Assembly: GCA_002452515.1 (NCBI GenBank)
Contig: DKEN01000090.1
Location: forward strand, 1-18,911
Reading direction: 5' to 3'
Length of the DNA stretch: 18,911 bases
DNA from: Spartobacteria bacterium UBA6821
GTDB lineage: Bacteria; Verrucomicrobiota; Verrucomicrobiia; Chthoniobacterales; UBA6821
In this document: positions 7,435 through 14,819 of the stretch, in pieces
How positions within the stretch are numbered: the first letter of the stretch is position 1
Layout: the number at the start of each line of letters is the position of its first letter
Notes under the pieces: model-generated
Database searches by the model: none
What the model saw: only the letters and a program-made list of their open reading frames with translations
What the model was told of the DNA's origin: nothing
Made by a program: the position numbers and the translations under genes

Positions 7435-8405
7435 CTGGCTCTCCTGAACTCCGGATTTTTAGTGGATCCGCCCACCGTCAACTCGCCCGCGACATCGCCG
7501 CCTATTTGGGGATGACTCTCGGCGATGCTACTGTCACCTCGTTTCCCGACGGCGAGACCTTTGTCAAAATCAACGACAATGTCCGCGGACGCGATGTCTT
7601 CATCGTGCAACCGACCTGTCCTCCGAGCAACCAGAACATCATGGAATTGCTCATCATGGTCGACGCCGCCCGTCGCGCCAGTGCCGACCGGATCACGGCG
7701 GTGATCCCCTTCTTCGGCTACGCCCGTCAGGATCGCAAGGATCAGCCACGCGTGCCAATCACGGCAAAACTCGTGGCCAATATCATGGTTGCAGCCGGTG
7801 TCGATCGTGTCCTGACGATGGATTTGCACGCCCAGCAGTTGCAGGGCTTTTTTGACATCCCTGTCGATCACCTTTATGCCCTGCCGGTCATGGTCGATTA
7901 TCTGCATCGCAAAAATATCTCCAACCTTGTGGTGGTCTCTCCCGATGTCGGCGGGGTCAAGATGGCAAGCGCCTATGCCGAGGCTCTCGGAGCAGGCTTG
8001 GCTATTGTGGTCAAACGCCGCAAAAGCGCCACCGAAGTCGACGCATTGCACATCATCGGAGAGGTGGAGGGGAAAAATGTACTCATCATCGATGACATTA
8101 CCGAGACCGCCGGAACACTGACCAGTGCCGCCAAAATTCTCCGAACACAGAATGTTGGTGATATTTATGCTGGCGTATCTCACGCAGTGCTGACAGATTT
8201 AGCGGTTCAGCGGTTGGAGGGCTCCGAAATCAAAGAGCTCATCACCACCGACAGCGTCCCCGTTCGGCAAGGTTCGGGGGATCGTGTACGGGTTCTGTCC
8301 GTCGCCGAATTGCTCGGCGAGGGAATCCGTCGCATCCATGGAGGCGAGTCGGTTTCCTCGCTGTTCCGACTCAAGCAACAACCGACTCAAACATCAGCGT
8401 CTTAA
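7431..8405 (+). CDS. prs: Ribose-phosphate pyrophosphokinase (PRPP synthetase)
   Basis: Makes 5-phosphoribosyl-1-diphosphate from ribose 5-phosphate and ATP for purine, pyrimidine, histidine, tryptophan and NAD synthesis. From ATG 7431 it is 324 residues (family about 310-320). Motifs seen: FPDGETFVKI near 38-47, FFGYARQDRK (94-103), MDLHAQQLQGFFDIPVDHLYA (from 130) with the catalytic-region His133, the KRR flexible loop (196-198), and the PRPP-binding loop LIIDDITETAGTL (218-230). The frame extends upstream to GTG 7395, but that adds 12 residues not expected in the family, so ATG 7431 is chosen. No Shine-Dalgarno sequence precedes it; a leader with alternative hairpins does. rplY follows after 12 bases, so it heads the rplY-pth-rpsF-ssb cluster. 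Confidence 0.97.
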   Translation: MTGSPELRIFSGSAHRQLARDIAAYLGMTLGDATVTSFPDGETFVKINDNVRGRDVFIVQPTCPPSNQNIMELLIMVDAARRASADRITAVIPFFGYARQDRKDQPRVPITAKLVANIMVAAGVDRVLTMDLHAQQLQGFFDIPVDHLYALPVMVDYLHRKNISNLVVVSPDVGGVKMASAYAEALGAGLAIVVKRRKSATEVDALHIIGEVEGKNVLIIDDITETAGTLTSAAKILRTQNVGDIYAGVSHAVLTDLAVQRLEGSEIKELITTDSVPVRQGSGDRVRVLSVAELLGEGIRRIHGGESVSSLFRLKQQPTQTSAS

Positions 8406-8417
8406 CTACCGAATCCA

Positions 8418-9095
8418 ATGGCTAAACAGGTCACCCTTTCCGCCCGTCATCGTTCCGATGTCGGACGTAACTCCGTCAAGCAACTCCGCACCCGTGGTTC
8501 CGTGCCAGCCGTCATTTACGGTCACAAGGATCAGCCTGCAAACCTCGAGATCAACGCCCGCGAAATAAGCAAACTTCTCTCACGCGCCGTCGGTGAGAAT
8601 ATCCTTGTTGAGCTCCAGATTGCCGGTGAAAACGGCGGTGCTGCAGCAACGAAGCTTTCGCTGATCCAGGAAGTGCAACACCACCCTGTGCGCCGCGACA
8701 TTCTTCACGTCGATTTCCTTGAAGTGGCGAGCGACGAAGTGATCAACACAGAAGTTCCCATCGAATCCACCGGTGAAGCCGACGGCGTCAAGAATTACGG
8801 CGGTCTGTTGGAGCATAGCCTGCGCTCACTGCACATTACCTGCCTTCCGAAGGATCTCCCTGAAATCATCCTTGTTGATGTCAGTGCTCTGGGACTCAAC
8901 CAGTCTCTTCATGTCCGCGAGATTGTTCTTCCTGCCGGAGTGACGGCAACGAGTGATCCTGAACTTACCGTCTTCATTGTCGCAGAGTCTAAGACAGGTG
9001 TGGAACCTGTTGCTGACGCTGCTGCTCCGACCGGTCCTGAAGTGATCAAGGAGAAGAAGCCGACTGAGGGAGCCGATGCTCCTGCCAAGAAATAG
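8418..9095 (+). CDS. rplY: 50S ribosomal protein L25, general stress protein CTC form
   Basis: Binds 5S rRNA in the large ribosomal subunit. At 225 residues it is the two-domain CTC/TL5 type. The L25 domain covers about 1-95 (RGSVPAVIYG and QEVQHHPVRRDILHVDF, the 5S-binding core). The TL5 C-terminal beta domain covers about 103-190 (VPIESTGEADGVKNYGGLLE, with LPEIILVDVSALGLNQSLHV). A lysine- and acid-rich tail follows. It begins 12 bases after prs and has no Shine-Dalgarno sequence. The prs-rplY-pth order is widely conserved, which supports co-transcription. After the stop, GAGGG/CCCTC (9097-9101 with 9106-9110) forms a small hairpin before pth. Confidence 0.96.
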   Translation: MAKQVTLSARHRSDVGRNSVKQLRTRGSVPAVIYGHKDQPANLEINAREISKLLSRAVGENILVELQIAGENGGAAATKLSLIQEVQHHPVRRDILHVDFLEVASDEVINTEVPIESTGEADGVKNYGGLLEHSLRSLHITCLPKDLPEIILVDVSALGLNQSLHVREIVLPAGVTATSDPELTVFIVAESKTGVEPVADAAAPTGPEVIKEKKPTEGADAPAKK

Positions 9096-9130
9096 GGAGG
9101 GAAGCCCCTCTCTGCTGACGGACTATTCTG

Positions 9131-9769
9131 ATGCCTGATACCCCGGACACCCTGGGCATTGGCATCAGACTTGTGGCTGGTCTCGGCAATCCTGGAAAGG
9201 AGTATCAGGGAACCAGACACAATATCGGATTTGCCGTTCTTGACCAGCTCGCCAAGCGCCTCGGAATCTCTTTTACCAAAGAGTCCAAATGGGATGCCTC
9301 TGTGGCTCGGTCAAGTGCGGAATTAGCACTCTTGAAGCCGACGACATTCATGAATCTCAGTGGCGAATCAGTGGGTGAGTATGCCCGGTTTCATCGTATT
9401 CCCGCCGCCGCATCCCTGATCGTGTGTGATGATGTCGCACTTCCCCTTGGTTCTCTCCGTTTGCGCAGGGAGGGAGGATCAGGGGGGCAGAATGGACTGA
9501 AATCGGTGATCATTCATTTTTCAACAGAGCACGTTCCGCGACTCCGTATCGGGATTGGCGGGGCCCAGAGCGCGGAGAGAGGCGGTTCCGACCTCTCAAG
9601 TCATGTCCTCTCCCGCTTTCTCCCTGAAGAGCGTTCTCTGGCTGACCAGGCGATTGACCGGGCAGTCGAGGCCATCACCTGTGTGCTGGATCGGGGATTT
9701 GAACATGCAATGAACCTTTACAACGCCACACCTTCTTCTGTTACAACTCTACAACCAAAACAACCATGA
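9131..9769 (+). CDS. pth: Peptidyl-tRNA hydrolase (bacterial Pth1)
   Basis: Releases tRNA from prematurely dissociated peptidyl-tRNA. 212 residues, a normal length. Active-site motifs: GLGNPGKEY with Asn20, TRHNIG with catalytic His30, KPTTFMNLSGE (69-79) with Asn75, CDDVALPLG with Asp100, and the GGQNGLKS loop (118-125). Relative to E. coli Pth (Asp93 and His113 by my recollection, offset +7), the usual His of GGHNG is Gln120, while Asn121 is kept. This may be a lineage-specific variant, because every other catalytic residue is present. The first 12 residues are a short extension before LVAGLGNPG; no internal Met gives a better start. The stop overlaps the rpsF start by ATGA (9766-9769). Confidence 0.95.
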   Translation: MPDTPDTLGIGIRLVAGLGNPGKEYQGTRHNIGFAVLDQLAKRLGISFTKESKWDASVARSSAELALLKPTTFMNLSGESVGEYARFHRIPAAASLIVCDDVALPLGSLRLRREGGSGGQNGLKSVIIHFSTEHVPRLRIGIGGAQSAERGGSDLSSHVLSRFLPEERSLADQAIDRAVEAITCVLDRGFEHAMNLYNATPSSVTTLQPKQP

Positions 9770-10110
9770 CAAACCGATACGAAATCCTCCTCGCTCTCAA
9801 TGCAGCCGGGAAAGAAGAAACCAACAAAGACCTCATTGAGCGCCTCGAGAAGGCCTTGGCCTCCGAAGGAGCCCAGATCGAACAGGTGCAGCGCCTGGAG
9901 CGCCGCGAGTTCGCCTATCCCCATGACAAGCTCAAGGGAGCGTACTTCGTGAACTTCGTCGTGACGGCAGCCCCATCGGCAATTACCAAGATCCGTACCA
10001 AGCTTACCCTGGATGAAGAGGTCGTACTTCAAAATTACCTTCGTAAGGGAGCCGTCAAGCCTGCCGGTAAAGCCCGCAAAGCTGCGAAAAAAACAGCTGC
10101 GGTCGCCTGA
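9766..10110 (+). CDS. rpsF: 30S ribosomal protein S6
   Basis: Small-subunit protein that pairs with S18 on the platform. 114 residues: the ferredoxin-like S6 fold at about 1-93 (YEILLALN, QRLERREFAYPHDKLKGAYFVNFVV) and a basic alanine/lysine tail (KARKAAKKTAAVA). Translation is probably coupled to pth through the ATGA overlap. There is therefore no room for the S6:S18-binding mRNA leader known upstream of rpsF in many bacteria. rpsR (S18) and rplI, usual partners of this operon, are not in the window. The upstream context is A/C-rich (AAAACAACC), not a Shine-Dalgarno sequence. Confidence 0.96.
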   Translation: MTNRYEILLALNAAGKEETNKDLIERLEKALASEGAQIEQVQRLERREFAYPHDKLKGAYFVNFVVTAAPSAITKIRTKLTLDEEVVLQNYLRKGAVKPAGKARKAAKKTAAVA

Positions 10111-10226
10111 GTACCTTGAGTCTGAAGACTATTAGGCTGTTAGCCGAAGCAAGCAGCTGAGAGACTTTGGTTCTACTCCCTTTTGACCCGACAGCCTTCA
10201 GTCTAAACTCCTAAACAACCTATCAA
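10111..10226 (+). other. rpsF-ssb spacer with nested inverted repeats
   Basis: AGGCTGT (10134-10140) pairs with ACAGCCT (10191-10197). Within it CCGAAG (10144-10149) pairs with CTTTGG (10165-10170) using one G-U pair. AGTCTGAAGACT (10119-10130) recurs in inverted, shortened form as CTTCAGTCT (10196-10204), and a near copy AGACTGAAGACT lies after thiG (16043-16054). The spacer could be an ssb leader RNA, a processing site or a short dispersed repeat. No promoter is clear. Confidence 0.4.
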
Positions 10227-10721
10227 ATGGCCAATCTGAATAAAGTGATGCTGATCGGGAATGTCACCCGTGATCCTGAAATCAAATACACTCCCAAAGG
10301 AAGTGCCGTGACCGATCTTGGGATTGCGGTGAATCGTGTCTTCACGCCGGATGGTGGGGAAAAACGAGAGGAGACAACATTTGTTGATGTCACTCTCTGG
10401 GGTCGTCAGGCCGAGATTGCGGGAGAATATTGCAAGAAAGGCCGTTCTATTTACATCGAGGGGCGCCTGCAACTCGACAGTTGGGAAGACAAAGCTTCCG
10501 GTCAAAAGCGGAGTAAACTCCGTGTCGTCGGCGAAAATTTCCAACTTCTGGGGCCTCGCCCAGGAGGAGGATCGGGTGGTGGCGGGGGTGACGAGGAGTA
10601 TTCCGAGCGCCCACCTCGTCGTGAACAACCAGGTGCCAGTAGCGGAAGCGGGGGCGGCTATAACCCCGGTCGTTCCACAGCACAGCAGCCTCCTTTGGAG
10701 GATGATGACATCCCGTTTTAG
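10227..10721 (+). CDS. ssb: Single-stranded DNA-binding protein
   Basis: Coats single-stranded DNA in replication, repair and recombination, working as a tetramer. 164 residues: OB fold at about 1-108 (LNKVMLIGNVTRDPEIKYTP, FVDVTLWGRQAEIAGEYCKKG, IYIEGRLQLDSWED), then a glycine-, serine- and proline-rich disordered linker (about 110-155). It ends in the acidic tip DDDIPF, the conserved docking peptide for RecO, PriA, Exo I and other partners. It follows rpsF after 116 bases, a conserved pairing. The next gene is convergent, so ssb ends the cluster. Confidence 0.96.
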   Translation: MANLNKVMLIGNVTRDPEIKYTPKGSAVTDLGIAVNRVFTPDGGEKREETTFVDVTLWGRQAEIAGEYCKKGRSIYIEGRLQLDSWEDKASGQKRSKLRVVGENFQLLGPRPGGGSGGGGGDEEYSERPPRREQPGASSGSGGGYNPGRSTAQQPPLEDDDIPF

Positions 10722-10828
10722 CCGGACGATAGTACTACCGTGCGTCCTGAGATCGCTATCTCTTTGAGTGCGTTCTAAATCTCGCTATTTCGAACTCCCT
10801 AGAAGCCTTCGATCATCTCATCCGAAGG
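10722..10828. terminator. Convergent spacer with two small hairpins (possible terminators)
   Basis: GAGAT (10749-10753) pairs with ATCTC (10758-10762) and is followed by TTT, a weak terminator shape for ssb. CCTTCG (10806-10811) pairs with CGAAGG (10823-10828). It lies directly after the stop of the minus-strand gene, so it would form at the 3' end of that mRNA. Neither has a long U-tract. The position between convergent genes is the main support. Confidence 0.35.
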
Positions 10829-12697
10829 TTATGAGAACAGTTCCTTGACCAGAGTCAGCACATTCTGGCCGTCAAGATATCCGTAATCCTGAGAGATCGT
10901 CAGCTTCTTGACGAAATGGATCCCCAGACCGCCGATAGGGCGATCCTCAATCGCTTTGTCGGTATCAACTTCCGGCAAGAGTAGTGGGTTAAACGGTGTG
11001 CCGCTGTCGGAGATGATGATTTTAAGCAGGGAACCATCGAGAATCAGTTCAATGGTGCAGGCCTCGGCATCGGAAGGAAGACCCGCATACTTGAGGATAT
11101 TGGTCACGACTTCCTCTAGGATCACATCAATATTGGCGTGATCTTCCTTGGAGATGCCGTGATGGAACGAAAACTCCTGGGTAAAGCGCAGGAGTTTGCC
11201 CCATTCGTCCATGCTGTTATGGAGGGTAAGGAATTCTCTGGAGGTCGGTGTCGCTTGCAGGAAATGAAATTCCATCAGGGAAAAGTCATCGTCAAAAATA
11301 GCGTTTGCCTGTTGTGCACGGACCGTTGCTACGATGCCGTCGAGTCCATCCTCCGGATCATTCTTGCTGAGAAGCTGGGAAAACTCGTCATATCCCATGA
11401 TCGTTTGGTTCGGACGCTCGATTTCATAAACCCCGTCGCTGAAGACATAGAGTCGGGAACCGGCGGGAATGGAGACGCGTTCTGTTTTGTACCTTAGTGA
11501 CTCAAGAGCTCCAATCACCGTGCCTCGGGAGGAGAGGGGAATGGAAACTTTTTCCCCAGTGATCAGAATGGCGGGAGGATGGCCGCCCGATGCGTAGTCC
11601 AGTTCCAGCGTCCTGGCGTTGTAAACGCCATACCAGAGGGAGAAATACATGTCGTTATGCCGTTCCATGAGGAAGGTGGCGTTCAATCGTCCCAGGACTG
11701 AGGAAGGATGGCGGGCCTCGTTGGCAGGGAGTGTCCCGGAGCGAAGGAAGTTGAGCACGCTGACGGAGAGCAGTGCGGCACCGACACCGTGTCCGCAGAC
11801 ATCAAGCAGATAGATCGCGAGGTGATCGTTGTCGATCCAATGGTAGCCGAAGGAGTCGCCGCCGAGTTGAGAGGAGGGAATGTAGCGCCAATCACTTGCC
11901 ACCGGAGTGATGAGTCGGTCGGGGAGAAGCGAGGTGACATATTCGGCAGCTTCGGCAAGTTCGGCGGCAAGCTGTTGCTGGCTTTTGACAAGGGCGTTGA
12001 ACGTGGATCGCTCCCGCTCCCGGAGTTCCTTGCGCTGGATGGAAGAGGCAACACGGGCCCTGACGATGGTGGGGTTATACGGCTTGGCCAGGAAGTCCTC
12101 TGCTCCCTCGTGAATCGATCCGGCGATGTGATCGAGTTCGTGCCGCTGCGCCGTCATGATTACGGGGGTGTCTTTTAAGAATTCAGTGTTTTTGATTCTT
12201 TCAAGGACTTCGCGCCCGCTCATGTCCTGCATCAGAACATCCAGGAGGATCATCTGGCAGGGGTGTTCGGCAAGATAGAGCAGGGCCTCCGCGCCCAACT
12301 GAAATTCTATGCACTTGTAGCCGTCGCGTTGTAGTTGCTGGACAAGAGGGGCGCTAAATGTGGGATCGTCATCCACCACGACAATCGAACCCGAAGCGAG
12401 TTCAGTTAACGGGGGGTGTCCGTCGTCCGCAATCCCATGGCTTTGATTTTCATCATCCGATCCATTGGGGACCCAGAGTGGTTGAACGACATCCATGAGT
12501 TGGATCCGCTCTTCGGTGAGATGCTCCTCCAGGAGCGTTCCTAAATGATCGGCCTCCGCGCGAACCGACTCCAGCAGCTTGTGATCATTCGATTTGGAGT
12601 AGGTCAGTGAGCGAATCTTTTTCACACACTCCTGCAATTCCTCACGCAGCAGCGTGATGGATCGTTTCTGACTCTCGATCTCGTTATCGGCTTTCAT
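10829..12697 (-). CDS. REC-PP2C(SpoIIE)-HATPase partner-switching regulator (HsbR-like)
   Basis: A 622-residue cytoplasmic regulator. N-terminal coiled coil at about 5-65. Receiver domain at about 104-220 with acidic pocket Asp109-111, phospho-acceptor Asp153 (LLDVLMQDMSG), Thr182 and Lys205 (AKPYN). A second helix or coiled coil spans 220-255. The SpoIIE-type PP2C phosphatase covers about 262-480, with metal Asp281 (GGDS), Asp299 (DVCGHG), Asp421 (SDGVYE) and the DDD at 469-471. The C-terminal RsbW-type GHKL kinase covers about 485-620, with N-box EEVVTN (Glu529, Asn533), ISDSGTPFNP (Asp564) and GGLGIHFVKK (589-598). All three active sites look intact. The protein could therefore both phosphorylate and dephosphorylate a STAS partner, with REC choosing the direction, as described for Pseudomonas HsbR. 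It overlaps the upstream phosphatase gene by ATGA. No cognate histidine kinase is in the window. Confidence 0.92.
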   Translation of the reverse strand: MKADNEIESQKRSITLLREELQECVKKIRSLTYSKSNDHKLLESVRAEADHLGTLLEEHLTEERIQLMDVVQPLWVPNGSDDENQSHGIADDGHPPLTELASGSIVVVDDDPTFSAPLVQQLQRDGYKCIEFQLGAEALLYLAEHPCQMILLDVLMQDMSGREVLERIKNTEFLKDTPVIMTAQRHELDHIAGSIHEGAEDFLAKPYNPTIVRARVASSIQRKELRERERSTFNALVKSQQQLAAELAEAAEYVTSLLPDRLITPVASDWRYIPSSQLGGDSFGYHWIDNDHLAIYLLDVCGHGVGAALLSVSVLNFLRSGTLPANEARHPSSVLGRLNATFLMERHNDMYFSLWYGVYNARTLELDYASGGHPPAILITGEKVSIPLSSRGTVIGALESLRYKTERVSIPAGSRLYVFSDGVYEIERPNQTIMGYDEFSQLLSKNDPEDGLDGIVATVRAQQANAIFDDDFSLMEFHFLQATPTSREFLTLHNSMDEWGKLLRFTQEFSFHHGISKEDHANIDVILEEVVTNILKYAGLPSDAEACTIELILDGSLLKIIISDSGTPFNPLLLPEVDTDKAIEDRPIGGLGIHFVKKLTISQDYGYLDGQNVLTLVKELFS

Positions 12698-14754
12698 GAT
12701 TGGGGGGACTTCTCCGATTGAAACAGAAATTCGACAAGAGAGAAGTCATCTGCAAAAAAATCGCTTCCGTTCTGACGTTTTACCTCCGTCACGATCGAGG
12801 AGACTCTGGAATCCCCTCCGGGGGTGCACAGAAGCTCCGCGAACTCAGTGTAGCTCATCATGGTTCCATCGGGACGATCAATTTCATACACCCCATCGCT
12901 GAAAAGATAGAGCCGCGAGGACTCGGGAATCTTCACTTCGACCGTTTGATAACGGGCTTTTGGAAAGGCTCCGACGATCATTCCCTCAGTTTTGAGGTGG
13001 GTTGTAATTCCTTCTTTTGAAATCAGGATGGCGGGTGGGTGTCCGGCACAGGAAAAGCGGAGACGGCGTGTGGAATGTGTGTACACGCCGTACCATGCGG
13101 TGAAATACATGTCATTGTGCCGTTCCATCGGGAATGTTTCGTTCAGGCTGGAGAGGACGGCTGAGGGATCAAGGAAATCGGTGTCCGTCAGCGAAGCAGT
13201 TCGGAGAAGATTGACAACACTGACGGAGAGTAATGCCGCTCCAACGCCGTGGCCACAGACATCCAGGAGATAAAGGGCGAAGTGATCGTCATCAATCCAA
13301 TGATAGCCGAAGGAGTCTCCGCCAAGTTGTGAGGAGGTTTCAAAATCCCAGTCCGTTGTCACGCATCCCTTCAGTTTTTGAGGAAGGACAGCCCTGACAT
13401 AACCTGCCGCCTCGGCCAGTTCATCCGCCATCGCGGCATTGGATTTTTCCACCGTCTGCATGGCGAGTTCCAGATCTGCAGTACGTTGCGCGACCGTGAT
13501 CTCGAGATCGGCATTCCATCGGGCAAGCCGTTCCTCCCTGAGCTGGATCTCTCTTACCATTGCGGAGAAACTGCTGGCAAAACGACCAAGCTCATCGTTG
13601 CGGCGGGCGATCCGGTTAAGCACGCCATCGTTTTCCTGGTAGGATCCATTCTCAAAAGCTGAGGCGACTACCTGAAGTTCCCTGATCGGGCTGGAAACCC
13701 TACGGGCAACGACCAAGCTGACACCGAGCAAGAGGACAAGTCCGATCCCCCCAATCGCGATGGACTCAATGGCCAGAGCCCTGGCCGGTGCCACGATCAG
13801 GCCGTAAGGCACCTCCAGGACAAGTTTCCATCCGGTGCGTCTTCCTTCAGCCCAGTAGAGCATCTTGTCACCATGATCTCTGATGCGGAGCGATCCTGAG
13901 CCTTGGGAAAGAATCTGCGCGATACAGGGTAGTGCGAGTGATTTTCCGATGATGGAACTACCGCTGTCTTGGCCGCTCGACTGCGGGCCGGCGATCAGAG
14001 AGCCATTGGAAGTGATCAGATAAGTTGCTTCATGGAGTTGGGTTGGAATCACCAGCAGGCTTGAAAAGAACAAAGGGAATTTTTTCCCCCTGCCGGAAAA
14101 ATCCTTGGCGAATTCCCGAATGCGCATTTCGGCGACCATTTTCTGAATGTCATCCAACGCCACATCAACGCCGGCAACTCCGATGAAGGTTCCCTTTTTG
14201 TCATAGATGGCTCGGGTGATACTGATCATCTCGATCTCCGATCCCCCCTCGGCGAAATAGGGGTGCGATACATAGGTTCCGGGTGTATTTTTCGCGCCGG
14301 AATACCAGTCATGGGTCCCTAGGTGAAAGTCATAGTTCATCCGCGCAGGGCCGGGCCAGGTCTTGCGGTTGACCCATCGGAAAACATCGGTGGTTTTCCA
14401 ATCCTGATTGTCCAGGATCATGTAGAGCCCGAAGACTGCCTGGATTGGACACTGTTTGAGCAGGGAGGCTAGCCAGGGCACGGTAACGCCCCCCTTCTCC
14501 TCATTGGCTACCTGATCTGAGCCGATTGCCATGGGGAGCATCGCGAGGCGGTCCACAAGCTCGTCAATCGTGTGCGTATGGTCATGCACCGCTTCCAGCG
14601 CCTCGCTGGAGGTCTGCTCGAGAAGCATCTCACGACTGCTGAAATAGATGGCCGAAGCAAGAGTGATCAGGATGGCTCCCGCCCCGGCGCCGATCGCCAG
14701 AGCAAAACGTTGACCGATGGAACGGGAGGCAAAAAGACGCTTTAGGGGAAACAT
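12694..14754 (-). CDS. Membrane Cache-HAMP-PP2C (SpoIIE) sensor phosphatase
   Basis: A 686-residue inner-membrane sensor. TM1 is at about 16-38. The extracytoplasmic part spans about 39-325 and is a dCache-type sensor, with HDWYSGAKNTPGTYVSHPYF (148-167) and GTFIGVAGVDVALDDI (188-203). TM2 is at about 327-350 and HAMP at about 350-405. A signalling coiled coil covers 405-450. The PP2C phosphatase covers about 455-678, with metal Asp480, Asp498, Asp620 and Asp669/670. Periplasmic ligand binding should control a phosphatase acting on a phosphorylated STAS protein, a role like RsbU or IcfG. It has no histidine-kinase domain. The start ATG at 14754 is 65 bases from the divergent STAS gene; no Shine-Dalgarno sequence is seen. 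The stop overlaps the REC-PP2C-kinase start. Its PP2C domain is a close paralogue of the neighbour's. Confidence 0.92.
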   Translation of the reverse strand: MFPLKRLFASRSIGQRFALAIGAGAGAILITLASAIYFSSREMLLEQTSSEALEAVHDHTHTIDELVDRLAMLPMAIGSDQVANEEKGGVTVPWLASLLKQCPIQAVFGLYMILDNQDWKTTDVFRWVNRKTWPGPARMNYDFHLGTHDWYSGAKNTPGTYVSHPYFAEGGSEIEMISITRAIYDKKGTFIGVAGVDVALDDIQKMVAEMRIREFAKDFSGRGKKFPLFFSSLLVIPTQLHEATYLITSNGSLIAGPQSSGQDSGSSIIGKSLALPCIAQILSQGSGSLRIRDHGDKMLYWAEGRRTGWKLVLEVPYGLIVAPARALAIESIAIGGIGLVLLLGVSLVVARRVSSPIRELQVVASAFENGSYQENDGVLNRIARRNDELGRFASSFSAMVREIQLREERLARWNADLEITVAQRTADLELAMQTVEKSNAAMADELAEAAGYVRAVLPQKLKGCVTTDWDFETSSQLGGDSFGYHWIDDDHFALYLLDVCGHGVGAALLSVSVVNLLRTASLTDTDFLDPSAVLSSLNETFPMERHNDMYFTAWYGVYTHSTRRLRFSCAGHPPAILISKEGITTHLKTEGMIVGAFPKARYQTVEVKIPESSRLYLFSDGVYEIDRPDGTMMSYTEFAELLCTPGGDSRVSSIVTEVKRQNGSDFFADDFSLVEFLFQSEKSPQS

Positions 14755-14819
14755 TGCATTAATTCATTGCGATTCCCTTGACGAAATGTCCAGAGAATCG
14801 CTTGATAGAGGAACCTTCC
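14755..14819. promoter_or_regulatory. Divergent control region between sensor phosphatase and STAS genes
   Basis: These 65 bases must carry the start signals for both directions. On the plus strand TTGACG (14778-14783) is a good -35 match, but no convincing -10 box lies 16-18 bases on. AGAGGAA (14807-14813) is a Shine-Dalgarno-like word six bases before the STAS ATG, unusual for this window. No promoter is clear for the minus direction. Confidence 0.4.

Noticed and set aside
7329..8183. 284-codon open frame on the minus strand opposite prs
   Set aside because: It is the antisense shadow of a clearly conserved gene, with no recognisable domain and an implausible composition.
11846..11862. Loss of the second Asp in the GGD-x-x-D-like motif of both PP2C domains, suggesting dead phosphatases
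   Set aside because: The four metal-binding Asp positions expected from SpoIIE are all present; SpoIIE itself has GDS at this site.
14778..14810. TTGACG as -35 box of a complete promoter for the STAS gene
   Set aside because: No acceptable -10 hexamer lies 16-18 bases downstream (CTTGAT, TTGATA and TGATAG all match poorly).
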